This document shows, in pieces, positions 8,758 through 17,817 of a stretch of DNA of 62,766 nucleotides. Below the pieces are notes generated by a model that was given only the letters and a program-made list of their open reading frames with translations, made no database searches and was not told the DNA's origin. The translations under genes were made by a program, and so were the position numbers. Within the stretch, counting starts at the first letter, position 1, and every line of letters begins with the position of its first letter. The DNA lies in the NCBI GenBank assembly GCA_965226045.1, contig CBDDBU010000005.1:1-62766 (forward strand). Direction: 5' to 3'. The stretch is from CBDDBU01 sp965226045 (lineage in GTDB: Bacteria > Pseudomonadota > Alphaproteobacteria > VGEJ01).

Positions 8758-9008
8758 GCCTCCATCCCCTGGATCGGCCGTATCCCGTCACAGTACTGGT
8801 GGGTTGCCGGCCCCGCTTTCCCGGCTCGCGCCGTCCGGCAGACGGGCGCGGCAGCATCGGACGCGCCGCCCGGCGATCTCAGGACCGGCGAGTCGCGGCT
8901 GAAGTCGACTTCGGCGTCCGCATGCCGGGCCGAGCATACGGACGCCGAGGCGCTTATGCGGGCGGGCGGTGGCCGACCGCTCTCCCGCCGTGGTTCTGCG
9001 GCGAAGGG

Positions 9009-9218
9009 CTAGCGGACGATCGACAGATTTTCGGCCGACGTCTTGCCGTTGGTGCCGTTCTGCAGTTCGTATTCCACGACCTGGCCCTCGGCGAGGTTTG
9101 TGAGTCCGGCGCGCTCCACAGCGCTGATGTGGACAAATGCGTCCTTCGAGCCGTCCTCAGGCGCGATAAAGCCGTAGCCCTTCGCGACGTTGAACCACTT
9201 AACGGTTCCCGTAGTCAT
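9009..9218 (-). CDS. Cold-shock protein (CspA family)
   Basis: A 69-residue single cold-shock domain that binds single-stranded RNA or DNA. RNP1 is KGYGFI and RNP2 is AFVHIS; the start MTTGTVKWFN is canonical, so ATG 9218 is chosen over an in-frame ATG four codons upstream. GGAAATATC precedes the start. The upstream region to 9484 holds a 10-C tract (G on the coding strand) about 140 bp from the start, followed by IS256 copy B, so the native promoter region may be altered. Confidence 0.95.
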   Translation of the reverse strand: MTTGTVKWFNVAKGYGFIAPEDGSKDAFVHISAVERAGLTNLAEGQVVEYELQNGTNGKTSAENLSIVR

Positions 9219-9358
9219 AGATATTTCCAATCAGTATGTGTTGTGCCCGCGTTCAGCAATTCAGGAGCAGCGTTGGCGCCCACATCGGCGAGGCTCGACG
9301 TCAGCGCTGGACAATGCTCGGTCCTTGTTGGTCCTGATCCTCCGAGGGAAAATCGTCT

Positions 9359-9368
9359 CCCCCCCCCC
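9359..9368. repeat. Homopolymer tract of ten C
   Basis: A run of ten cytosines lies in the intergenic region upstream of the cold-shock gene (ten G on that gene's strand). No other run of this length stands out in the window. It could be a slippage-prone site or a sequencing artefact. The rest of 9219-9484 shows no gene with clear support. Confidence 0.9.
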
Positions 9369-9484
9369 AGTACTTACCAGAATAGCCAAAACATAGAAAT
9401 AATCATCTGAAGCCCGGCAAGACCATTCGTCGTCCGCCGCGTCATCGCCCTGACGACGGCCGAGGACGCCTCCGCACCCTCCGA

Positions 9485-10934
9485 GGAGATGTCCCGGTCG
9501 ATGTTGAAAAGTTGAGGTAGGTGTCGCTCTCCTGGAGCCGTTAGGCTCCGGGTGCTGCAAACCCAAGAGGGAGAACGACACCATGGGAAAGAATATCCGT
9601 AGTTCCAGTAGCCCGAAAGCCCTTGCCACCTCGTTTCCTATGCCGCCGCTGGCAGACGCGATGGACGCAGTCCGTCTCAGCGTGGATCGGTTCTGTCTCC
9701 TGGCCGGGGTCGAGGCCTTGGCCGAGATGATGGAGGAGGACGCCACGACCGTGTGCGGGGCCCGACATCGTCGCCATGGGAACCGTCGGGGTTATCGCTG
9801 GGGCCATACGCAGAGCGAGATCGGCTACCACGGCGGCCGCGTGAAAGTGCAGCGGCCACGGGTTCGCGACCATGCTGGCAAGGAGGTGGGTTTGGAGAGC
9901 TGGCAGGTGCTGCGCGACGGCAACCTGTTGCTCGAGTGGGCGCTCAACCTGATGGTGCTGAACGTGTCGACCCGCAAGTACCACCGCGCGGTCCGTCTGC
10001 CCGAGGGCGACCTGGCGAAAGCGCGTGGCGACGGCACCTCGAAGTCGGCCGTTTCCCGGCGCTTTGTGGCGCTGTCGCGCAAGAAGATGAAGGCCTGGCT
10101 TGCCTCGGACCTCTCGGAGCTCGACCTGCTGGTCATCCAGATCGACGGTCTGCATGTCGGCGACCATGTCTTGGTGGCGGCGATCGGCGTCGATGGCAAC
10201 GGCGACAAGCATGTCCTGGCCGTGGTCGAGGGGGCGACGGAGAACACTGTCGTCGTCCAGGCCTTGCTCGACAATCTCCTCGCCAGGGGGCTCGATCCGA
10301 CGCTGCCCCGGCTGTTCATCGTCGATGGCGCGAAGGCGCTCAGCAAAGCGATCCGCAACACCTTCGGTGTGGCCGCCGCCATCCAGCGCTGCCAGGTCCA
10401 CAAGGGCCGTAACATCATCGAGCGCCTGCCCCTGCATTTGCATGCGAGCGTCAAGAAGGCGCTCCGTCAGGCCTGGGACCAGGACGACGCAGACAAGGCC
10501 GAACGGCTGCTGCGCAACCTGGCCCGGCGTCTGGAGCATGAGGAACCGGGCGTCTCGGGCAGCATCCTGGAGGGGCTGGACGAGATACTCACCGTCATCC
10601 GCCTCGGCCTGCCGCACGAACTCCGGCGCTCGCTCGCCTGCACCAACATCGTCGAGAACGCGCTCGGCACGGTGCGCCAGGTCACCCGCAACGTCAAACG
10701 CTGGAGACACGCCGAGATGGCGCTCAGATGGACCGCCGCCGGCCTGCTGGAGGCCCAGAAAACCTTCCGTCGCCTCAAGGCCTATCGTCAGCTGCCCATC
10801 CTCCGAAATGCTCTCCAGGAACACTTGAGAAAGGCTCAGGCCGACAGTGCCATTGAAACCATCATGAAGGCAGCATAGCATCATCAACCAGCGACGCCTG
10901 CCCCACGAATTTCAACAGAGATAGGGACATCGCC
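9485..10934 (+). mobile_element. IS256-family insertion sequence, copy B
   Basis: A complete 1450-bp copy, GGAGATGTCCC to GGGACATCGCC, flanked by a perfect 8-bp target duplication CCCTCCGA (9477-9484 and 10935-10942). It lies between the cold-shock gene and the tungsten oxidoreductase gene, in the opposite orientation to copies A, C and D. Confidence 0.97.
9583..10878 (+). CDS. IS256-family transposase, copy B
   Basis: A 431-residue mutator-type transposase identical in translation to copies A and C, with all DDE-region motifs (DGLH, VDGAKAL, RCQVHK, TNIVENALG) intact. It is probably functional. Confidence 0.96.
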   Translation: MGKNIRSSSSPKALATSFPMPPLADAMDAVRLSVDRFCLLAGVEALAEMMEEDATTVCGARHRRHGNRRGYRWGHTQSEIGYHGGRVKVQRPRVRDHAGKEVGLESWQVLRDGNLLLEWALNLMVLNVSTRKYHRAVRLPEGDLAKARGDGTSKSAVSRRFVALSRKKMKAWLASDLSELDLLVIQIDGLHVGDHVLVAAIGVDGNGDKHVLAVVEGATENTVVVQALLDNLLARGLDPTLPRLFIVDGAKALSKAIRNTFGVAAAIQRCQVHKGRNIIERLPLHLHASVKKALRQAWDQDDADKAERLLRNLARRLEHEEPGVSGSILEGLDEILTVIRLGLPHELRRSLACTNIVENALGTVRQVTRNVKRWRHAEMALRWTAAGLLEAQKTFRRLKAYRQLPILRNALQEHLRKAQADSAIETIMKAA

Positions 10935-11140
10935 CCCTCCGAGCCCGATAGGGGCGAGTTGGCGCTGCCCTGGGAGTAGGCGTGAGATAGTGGATCAATG
11001 TGTCGGGGCCGTGGTAATGTCAGCGCTCCAGGCGTGAGCTCGACGGGAAGACGGCCTTGTCCTTAAACACGTTGCCTTGAGCACGTTGGTTGCGAGCGCG
11101 CTGATCAAATGTGGATGCTGACCGAGGTAGGAGAGACACC

Positions 11141-13078
11141 ATGACAATTCGCGGCGCGTACAAGCCCCACATCCTGCGTGTGGACATGACCGAGCAGACC
11201 GTCACTCGAGAGGCGCTCCCCGATGAGGAGGTGCTACGCAAGTATGTCGGTGGCATTGGTTTGGGCCTTTGGTATCTGCTGCGCGAAGCACCGCCGCTGG
11301 GTAAGAACACCGATCCGGACGTGCCGCTCATCTTCATGAACGGCCCGCTGACCGGGACGCCCGCCGTCAACTCCTCCGACGTCACGATCGTCAGTTATCA
11401 CCAGATCACGCCGTACTCCGCGGCGGTCGGGCACACCCACGGCTTCTGGGCGGCTCGACTCAGCCATGCCGGACACCAGGGCATCATCTTCACCGGCCGC
11501 GCCGCGAAACCCACATATCTTTGGATCGACGACGACAAGGTAGAGTTCCGCGATGCCAGCCAGATCTGGGGTCAGGACACTCGCGACACCGAACGTCGCA
11601 TCAAGATCGAGCTCGGCGACGACCAGGAAATCAGCATCGCCTGCATCGGTCAGGCCGGCGAGGCGATGATCGCCGGTGCAATGATCAAGAACGACCGCAA
11701 TCATGGCGCCGGCAAGGGCAGCCTCGGTTCCACGATGGGAGCCAAGAACCTCAAGGCGATCGCGGTACGGGGCACCGGCAAGACCCCTCTGTTCGACGCG
11801 CCGGGCCTGGTGGAAACCGCGACCGAGTGGGAAGGCGAACTGTTTCCCGGCAGCGAGAACCCCGCCGACCGGACGGTCGCCGAGGCGATGCGAGACGCCG
11901 GCAACACCCGCCACTACGACCAAACCTTCGGCGCCCACAAGCGCGTGATCGGCAAGAACATGACCGACCCCGAGTGGGGCGTCAGGTTCGCCACTAAGTA
12001 CGTGGAAGCGTGCAAGAAGTGGAAGATCACGCCTCAGCCCTCGTACAACTGCAAGATTTCCTGTGCCTATGACGTCGAGATCACAGAGGGCGAGTACAAG
12101 GGCTTCACGGGCAGCAAGTGTGGCGGCGGCGAGCCCTTGGAGGGGTCGGGCTCGATCATGGGCGTCGACGACCCGGTCGCCGTCGTGGTCATGAACGACG
12201 TTTACGATAGCCTCGGGATCGAGATGGGCCAGTACGCCCCGATGTTGGGCGCCACCTTCGAGGCCTATAGCGAAGGGCTTCTCCATCAACAGGATACCGG
12301 CGGCCTCGACTTCACCTGGGGCAACTGGGAATCGGCGATGGAGGTCATCAACCAGGCCGTCAGACGCGAGGGTTTCGGCGCCAAATTCGTCGACGGCCCG
12401 AAGGTGTTTGTGGAGAAGGTTGGCGCCGAAAGGGGCATCGTCGAAGAGCTGCGCAACAAGATCCTCGACATGAAGGGCGGCGGGGCCGTGATGCACGATC
12501 ACCGCGCGGCCTGGAGTGCCTGGTTCTGCGAGATGACGGCCGGCTACGGGGCATCCACCCAGGGACGCGGCACCGATACGTTCCTGCGCCGCGATCTCGG
12601 CTACGACAAAGTGACGCCCGGCATCGCCACCAATGTCGAGGAGGCCGTCGGCAAGGTGGAGGGCGTATTCCGGACGCAGAACATGAAGCTGTTCTGGGAC
12701 TGCCTGGGCATCTGCACGTTTGGCGTGATGGGCGTTCCCAGCGCCATACGGTTCACTACCACGACATTGGGCCAGGCGGTCGGCTGGGAGGACTTTGACG
12801 AGGAGGAAGCCTTCGAGGTCGGCGCTCGGGTCGCTAACATGTTGCGGCTGGTCTATGCGCGACGCGGCTTCAAGCGCGAAGACGAGCTCGATGTCTCACC
12901 CCGGTTCTTGGAGATCACCAAGACCGGCCCGGCCTCGGAAGAGGGAATCGCGCCCTATCTGCCCGCCATGCTCGACGAATACTACCGTGAGCATGGCTGG
13001 AACCTGGATACCGGCACCCCGACGGCCGACACCCTCGCGAGGCTCGGCCTGGAGGAATTCGTCGCCGACGCCGCGTAA
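11141..13078 (+). CDS. Aldehyde:ferredoxin oxidoreductase family (tungstopterin) enzyme
   Basis: A 645-residue protein of the AOR family, which uses a tungsten bis-pyranopterin cofactor and a [4Fe-4S] cluster to oxidise aldehydes to acids with ferredoxin. The N-terminal domain (YVGGIGLGLWYLL, NGPLTGTPA, the RNHGAGKGSLGSTMGAKNLKAI core) and the C-terminal domains with pterin-binding D..G motifs (DSLGIE, DCLGIC) are present at full family length. The usual cluster motif C-x2-C-x3-C reads Ser301-x2-Cys304-x3-Cys308; the fourth ligand Cys525 is kept (DCLGIC). The start at 11141 follows GTAGGAGAG; an in-frame ATG at 11111 lacks such a site. A tungstate importer is encoded at 54912-57183. Confidence 0.93.
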   Translation: MTIRGAYKPHILRVDMTEQTVTREALPDEEVLRKYVGGIGLGLWYLLREAPPLGKNTDPDVPLIFMNGPLTGTPAVNSSDVTIVSYHQITPYSAAVGHTHGFWAARLSHAGHQGIIFTGRAAKPTYLWIDDDKVEFRDASQIWGQDTRDTERRIKIELGDDQEISIACIGQAGEAMIAGAMIKNDRNHGAGKGSLGSTMGAKNLKAIAVRGTGKTPLFDAPGLVETATEWEGELFPGSENPADRTVAEAMRDAGNTRHYDQTFGAHKRVIGKNMTDPEWGVRFATKYVEACKKWKITPQPSYNCKISCAYDVEITEGEYKGFTGSKCGGGEPLEGSGSIMGVDDPVAVVVMNDVYDSLGIEMGQYAPMLGATFEAYSEGLLHQQDTGGLDFTWGNWESAMEVINQAVRREGFGAKFVDGPKVFVEKVGAERGIVEELRNKILDMKGGGAVMHDHRAAWSAWFCEMTAGYGASTQGRGTDTFLRRDLGYDKVTPGIATNVEEAVGKVEGVFRTQNMKLFWDCLGICTFGVMGVPSAIRFTTTTLGQAVGWEDFDEEEAFEVGARVANMLRLVYARRGFKREDELDVSPRFLEITKTGPASEEGIAPYLPAMLDEYYREHGWNLDTGTPTADTLARLGLEEFVADAA

Positions 13079-13086
13079 CGAAAATC

Positions 13087-13857
13087 CTACCCGGGGCGAC
13101 GCAGCATGCGCTCGAGCGGGACCCCGCGTACGTCCATCTCGTAGTCGAGGCACTCGACCGGCGGGCGCGCGTAATGCCACGTGAGGCCGGCCCGCGCCGC
13201 GCCGCGACCGACGATGTCGTCGGCGAGGAAGGAATGGAGATCGTGGACCGTGTACGCTTGGGTCGCGCTGACCCCGGTCCAGTCGACGCCGAGCGCGGCC
13301 ATCCGACTCTCCATCGCAGCGAGCACGAAGCGGGCCTTTTCTCGCATCGCCTCAGGAGACGTGTCGCCCCGCCGAATGGTCCGATCCTGATAGCTCCCAG
13401 GACCCTCAGGGGCTTCGCCCGACCCAGAAACAACGAAATCCGCACTCGCCTGACCAGTGGACGGCGCGCGAACCGTATAGCAAAAGGCCTCAAAGCACGG
13501 TTCCAGAGGGGGATCGACTTCCGGGCACACGTTCGATCGGGCGACGGGATTCTCGCCCTCCCGGTAGATGCCCCACCGCTCGAGGGTACCTACGTAGACG
13601 CGATTGAACGCGACAAACCCGGCTTCGGTGAAGGGCGCCGGCGAGCGCAGCTCGCACGCGCAAAAGGACGTGAGCGGGCGACCACGTGCCTCCAGGTGGG
13701 CCTCTATGGCGCCAAAGCCTTCGATCATCGGGAGGGGCCGCGAGAAGCGCACCCGCTCGATCGCGAATCCTGGCTCCGTCGCCACCCCGCCAGAGTATTG
13801 GAAGGGTCCGCGAACATAGCGATAGCCACCGGCCCCGAATACCGCTGTTGCCGTCAT
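13087..13857 (-). CDS. RidA/YjgF-like protein, possibly two fused domains
   Basis: A 256-residue protein I do not recognise with certainty. Its middle (NRVYVGTLERWGI, NPVARSNVCPEV, then an AFCYTVRAP strand) and its end (GVDWTGVSATQAYTVHDL, RPPVECLDYEMDVRGV) both resemble the RidA/YjgF enamine-imine deaminase fold, so it may be a tandem-domain member. No signal peptide or membrane segment is seen. It converges with the AOR gene, 8 bp apart, and diverges from the formamidase gene across the parS site. Confidence 0.6.
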   Translation of the reverse strand: MTATAVFGAGGYRYVRGPFQYSGGVATEPGFAIERVRFSRPLPMIEGFGAIEAHLEARGRPLTSFCACELRSPAPFTEAGFVAFNRVYVGTLERWGIYREGENPVARSNVCPEVDPPLEPCFEAFCYTVRAPSTGQASADFVVSGSGEAPEGPGSYQDRTIRRGDTSPEAMREKARFVLAAMESRMAALGVDWTGVSATQAYTVHDLHSFLADDIVGRGAARAGLTWHYARPPVECLDYEMDVRGVPLERMLRRPG

Positions 13858-13884
13858 GACGGTTGCTCCGATTCCTGATCGTGA

Positions 13885-13900
13885 CGTTTCACGTGAAACA
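13885..13900. other. parS-like ParB-binding centromere site
   Basis: The sequence CGTTTCACGTGAAACA contains the perfect 14-bp palindrome GTTTCACGTGAAAC, the core of the chromosomal parS consensus TGTTTCACGTGAAACA bound by ParB (15 of 16 positions match). It lies in a 183-bp intergenic region between divergent genes. A 14-bp exact match is not expected by chance in a window this size. parS sites cluster near oriC, so the window is probably origin-proximal. A gene-specific operator remains possible. Confidence 0.8.
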
Positions 13901-14040
13901 TCCGTCCCTAGCCTAACGCACCCACGGCAATAGCGCGGCGCGATAGCGCGCGCCGTAGTGGAGGTCCGGCGCGTTTGGAGTTAGAAATAGGAGGCGGCGA
14001 CGCCGACCGACGATCAAATCCAAGCCATGGGGAGGTCAAG

Positions 14041-15027
14041 ATGCAGAAGATAAATCGGGGCGAGGTGACGCGGTACGCTTTCGATTGGCGCGATGAGGTG
14101 GTGTTGAAGGTCGAGCAGGACGAGACATTTCAGATCGAGACCGACGACGCTTGCAGTGGCCTGATCATGGACGACAGCGATAATCCCGAGGTGCGGAGCT
14201 TCCACGACGCGCACTGGCAAAAGCTCCAGGAGAAGTGGCCGCCGACCTTCAACCCGGTGGTCGGCCCGATCTACGTCGAGGGCTGCGCCAAGGGCGATCT
14301 CTTGGCGGTCACCCTGGACTGGATCGATCCCTGGCGTTATGGCTTCTCGGGCATCATCCCAGGCCTCGGCCCGCTCCACGATTCGCGCAAGTGGGAAGGC
14401 TGCGCCGACGAGCATGTCCATGTCATCGAGCATTTTCCGGGCCCGAGCGGTCACACGCGCGATGGCACCGGCAAGTATTCCGACAAGCTGACCTGGAACC
14501 TGCAACCCTTTTGCGGCACCCTGGCGACCGCGCCGGAGCGCGAGGTTTTCACTTCGCTTCTCGGCCAGGGCCCATTCGGCGGCAACATCGACTGCCGCGA
14601 CGTGGCGCCCGGTAACACCGTTTATCTCAACTCCTACCACGACGGCGGATTGCTCTATATCGGCGATATGCACGGCAGCCAGGGCGATACCGAGTTTACG
14701 GCCATTGCCGACGAGACCCGGGCCACGGTGCAGTTGAGCTGCAAGGTGGTCAAGAACAAGCGTATCCCCTGTGTGCGCATCGACAAACCCAACAGCGTCG
14801 TGGCCGTCGGCATCAACCTACCGTTTGAGCACGCGGTCTACGATGCGTGCTTCAACCTGATGGAGTGGATGCGCGACGAATACGGGGTCAAGCCGAAGGA
14901 CACCTATACCCGCATGTCGTGCGATCCTGAGTTCCGCATCCGCACCTATCAGATGGTTCGGGCGGTCACCCTCCAGCACGTGGCCGGCGCCGAGTATCCA
15001 CGGGAAAGGCTATTTCCGGCCTTCTGA
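14041..15027 (+). CDS. Acetamidase/formamidase family protein
   Basis: A 328-residue amidohydrolase of the FmdA/AmdA family, which cleaves formamide or acetamide to ammonia and the acid. Family features are NPVVGPIYVEGCAKGD, GPFGGNIDCRDVAPGNTVYL, the LYIGDMHGSQGDTEF segment and a C-terminal LMEWMRDEYG region. The ATG at 14041 follows GGGGAGGTCAAG; a possible upstream in-frame start at 13975 is not needed. No nitrogen-regulator site is evident. It could complement the dimethylformamidase genes in amide use. Confidence 0.9.
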   Translation: MQKINRGEVTRYAFDWRDEVVLKVEQDETFQIETDDACSGLIMDDSDNPEVRSFHDAHWQKLQEKWPPTFNPVVGPIYVEGCAKGDLLAVTLDWIDPWRYGFSGIIPGLGPLHDSRKWEGCADEHVHVIEHFPGPSGHTRDGTGKYSDKLTWNLQPFCGTLATAPEREVFTSLLGQGPFGGNIDCRDVAPGNTVYLNSYHDGGLLYIGDMHGSQGDTEFTAIADETRATVQLSCKVVKNKRIPCVRIDKPNSVVAVGINLPFEHAVYDACFNLMEWMRDEYGVKPKDTYTRMSCDPEFRIRTYQMVRAVTLQHVAGAEYPRERLFPAF

Positions 15028-15054
15028 CCCCGGCCGGTCGGGAGCGGTGGCGGT

Positions 15055-15083
15055 GGAAGGAGCGGGCCCGGGCCCGCCTTTCC
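15055..15083 (+). terminator. Hairpin terminator candidate after formamidase gene
   Basis: The 16-bp palindrome GCGGGCCCGGGCCCGC at 15062-15077 extends through GGAAGG and CTTTCC arms with one bulged base. It lies 28 bp after the formamidase stop. The T-tract is short, so termination efficiency is uncertain. Confidence 0.45.
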
Positions 15084-15223
15084 GGTGCCGTTCGCCGCGC
15101 GGCGGAGGCAAACGCCAACTCTCAGATGACATAATACGTTAACCCGTCGCGACCATACTTAGCCCTCGTGATACGAGGATCGCCAATGGGAGCAGCCGAC
15201 AAACGACTTATGGTCATTGATGA

Positions 15224-16673
15224 GGCGATGTCCCTATCTCTGTTGAAATTCGTGGGGCAGGCGTCGCTGGTTGATGATGCTATGCTGCCTTCATGATGGT
15301 TTCAATGGCACTGTCGGCCTGAGCCTTTCTCAAGTGTTCCTGGAGAGCATTTCGGAGGATGGGCAGCTGACGATAGGCCTTGAGGCGACGGAAGGTTTTC
15401 TGGGCCTCCAGCAGGCCGGCGGCGGTCCATCTGAGCGCCATCTCGGCGTGTCTCCAGCGTTTGACGTTGCGGGTGACCTGGCGCACCGTGCCGAGCGCGT
15501 TCTCGACGATGTTGGTGCAGGCGAGCGAGCGCCGGAGTTCGTGCGGCAGGCCGAGGCGGATGACGGTGAGTATCTCGTCCAGCCCCTCCAGGATGCTGCC
15601 CGAGACGCCCGGTTCCTCATGCTCCAGACGCCGGGCCAGGTTGCGCAGCAGCCGTTCGGCCTTGTCTGCGTCGTCCTGGTCCCAGGCCTGACGGAGCGCC
15701 TTCTTGACGCTCGCATGCAAATGCAGGGGCAGGCGCTCGATGATGTTACGGCCCTTGTGGACCTGGCAGCGCTGGATGGCGGCGGCCACACCGAAGGTGT
15801 TGCGGATCGCTTTGCTGAGCGCCTTCGCGCCATCGACGATGAACAGCCGGGGCAGCGTCGGATCGAGCCCCCTGGCGAGGAGATTGTCGAGCAAGGCCTG
15901 GACGACGACAGTGTTCTCCGTCGCCCCCTCGACCACGGCCAGGACATGCTTGTCGCCGTTGCCATCGACGCCGATCGCCGCCACCAAGACATGGTCGCCG
16001 ACATGCAGACCGTCGATCTGGATGACCAGCAGGTCGAGCTCCGAGAGGTCCGAGGCAAGCCAGGCCTTCATCTTCTTGCGCGACAGCGCCACAAAGCGCC
16101 GGGAAACGGCCGACTTCGAGGTGCCGTCGCCACGCGCTTTCGCCAGGTCGCCCTCGGGCAGACGGACCGCGCGGTGGTACTTGCGGGTCGACACGTTCAG
16201 CACCATCAGGTTGAGCGCCCACTCGAGCAACAGGTTGCCGTCGCGCAGCACCTGCCAGCTCTCCAAACCCACCTCCTTGCCAGCATGGTCGCGAACCCGT
16301 GGCCGCTGCACTTTCACGCGGCCGCCGTGGTAGCCGATCTCGCTCTGCGTATGGCCCCAGCGATAACCCCGACGGTTCCCATGGCGACGATGTCGGGCCC
16401 CGCACACGGTCGTGGCGTCCTCCTCCATCATCTCGGCCAAGGCCTCGACCCCGGCCAGGAGACAGAACCGATCCACGCTGAGACGGACTGCGTCCATCGC
16501 GTCTGCCAGCGGCGGCATAGGAAACGAGGTGGCAAGGGCTTTCGGGCTACTGGAACTACGGATATTCTTTCCCATGGTGTCGTTCTCCCTCTTGGGTTTG
16601 CAGCACCCGGAGCCTAACGGCTCCAGGAGAGCGACACCTACCTCAACTTTTCAACATCGACCGGGACATCTCC
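15224..16673 (-). mobile_element. IS256-family insertion sequence, copy C
   Basis: A complete 1450-bp copy flanked by a perfect 8-bp target duplication ATTGATGA (15216-15223 and 16674-16681). It sits inside the receiver gene. Confidence 0.97.
15280..16575 (-). CDS. IS256-family transposase, copy C
   Basis: A 431-residue transposase identical in translation to copies A and B; an intact DDE-type mutator transposase. Confidence 0.96.
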   Translation of the reverse strand: MGKNIRSSSSPKALATSFPMPPLADAMDAVRLSVDRFCLLAGVEALAEMMEEDATTVCGARHRRHGNRRGYRWGHTQSEIGYHGGRVKVQRPRVRDHAGKEVGLESWQVLRDGNLLLEWALNLMVLNVSTRKYHRAVRLPEGDLAKARGDGTSKSAVSRRFVALSRKKMKAWLASDLSELDLLVIQIDGLHVGDHVLVAAIGVDGNGDKHVLAVVEGATENTVVVQALLDNLLARGLDPTLPRLFIVDGAKALSKAIRNTFGVAAAIQRCQVHKGRNIIERLPLHLHASVKKALRQAWDQDDADKAERLLRNLARRLEHEEPGVSGSILEGLDEILTVIRLGLPHELRRSLACTNIVENALGTVRQVTRNVKRWRHAEMALRWTAAGLLEAQKTFRRLKAYRQLPILRNALQEHLRKAQADSAIETIMKAA

Positions 16674-17110
16674 ATTGATGACGATGAGCTCTTTTGCGAG
16701 CTCGCCGCGGCGGGCGGACAAGACCTCGGCTTTCGCGTCCGGCAATGCTCGGCGCCTAAAGCGATCGCGCAAAACTACGAAGATTTCCAGCCGGCGGTCA
16801 TCGTTCTGGACCTCTTCATGCCCTGGGTCGATGGTATCGAGGTGTTGCGTTACTTGGCCGACCGCCACAGCACATCGTCGATCGTCTTGATCAGCGCCAA
16901 CGATCCGACCCTCGATCGAGCCGCTCTGCTTGCTCAGGGTTTAGGTTTGAACGTGCTGGCTCAGCTGTGCAAGCCATTCACGCTCGACGACCTCGGGGCG
17001 ACGCTGCGCGAATTCGAGGGGGCGGCGACCGCGGCCTGATCGGCGCTTGAGCGGTCGGCACCCCACGAGCGCCTGAGCTAGGCGGCGCCTGATCTATAGG
17101 CAGCGCCCCA

Positions 17111-17817
17111 TCACGGCAGCTCGCGGCGTAACGCGGCGATGTACGCCTTGATGTCGCTGGTTTCTTCGGGGTTCGGCCGCTCACCATCGTCGAACACCCG
17201 CTCGAGAAGGCGCTCGAGACCTCGCGCGATGTCGCCGATTTTTCCATAGCCGAAGCTCGATGCGGAACCCGCGAGCCGATGGACGACAATGCGCAGCATC
17301 GCCGCCGCGTCGCCATCGCCGTCGCCAAGGTCCGCCCACGCGCGCTCGATCTCGCCAACCCGCTCGGGCAATCTGGTGGCAAACCGAGCCGAGATGGCGG
17401 CGACTTTTCTGTCCACCCTTTCGCGCGGCGCGCCAACGTTGTTAAGAAGTCGCCCGACCTGCTCGACCAGGGTCCTATGGTCAAGGGCTTGGCCAAAACA
17501 TCCACGGCGCCAAGCGCCCGATATCTCACTACTTCCGTGGGTTGAGCCTTCGCCGTCAGAAATACGACCGGCGTGTCGCGGAGACCCGCCGTCTCGCGCA
17601 ACAATCGCAGCGTGAAAGGACCGTCCATGTCGGGCATCATGACGTCGATAATCACCAGATCGGGAGCGAATTCGGGCGCCACCGCCAGAGCCTCGGCACC
17701 CGAGGTGTAGGTCCGAACGGCGTAGCCGCCATGACTCGTCATGACGATTCGAGCGACGGTGAGAATGTCGGGCTCGTCATCGACTAGCAGCACCCGTCGC
17801 CCAGTCGCGCCCGTCAT
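17111..17817 (-). pseudogene. Receiver-HPt two-component protein, frameshifted
   Basis: The first part (from ATG 17817) encodes a receiver domain: RVLLVDDEPDIL, phospho-acceptor Asp in VIIDVMMPDMDG, FLTAKAQ, and then LAKPL. At about 17483 the frame changes: the next frame continues as DHRTLVEQVGRLLNNVG and runs into an HPt domain with the phospho-His in VVHRLAGSASSFGYG, ending at 17111. A single missing base in the Lys-Pro-Phe-Asp motif explains this. The original product, about 235 residues, would pass phosphate between a receiver and an HPt. An HPt-only product could start at ATG 17416. It is convergent with the IS-split receiver gene. Confidence 0.85.

Larger units (their letters stand above)
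15186..17039 (+). pseudogene. Response-regulator receiver protein, split by IS256 copy C
   Basis: Joining 15186-15223 to the bases after the 8-bp duplication restores one frame: it begins MGAADKRLMVIDDDELF and continues through VIVLDLFMPWVDG to LCKPFTLDDL, ending at 17039. This is a stand-alone CheY-like receiver of about 130 residues: the acidic pair follows MVI, the phospho-acceptor is the Asp of VLDLF, and the conserved Lys is in CKPF. The IS lies after codon 12, so no intact receiver can be made. The partner kinase is not in view; a receiver-HPt gene lies convergently at 17111-17817. Confidence 0.92.

Noticed and set aside
16978..17483. The long continuation of the receiver frame past 17483 as a 334-residue protein
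   Set aside because: After the KPL motif this frame becomes low-complexity, while the adjacent frame carries a clear HPt domain; the continuation is an effect of the frameshift.
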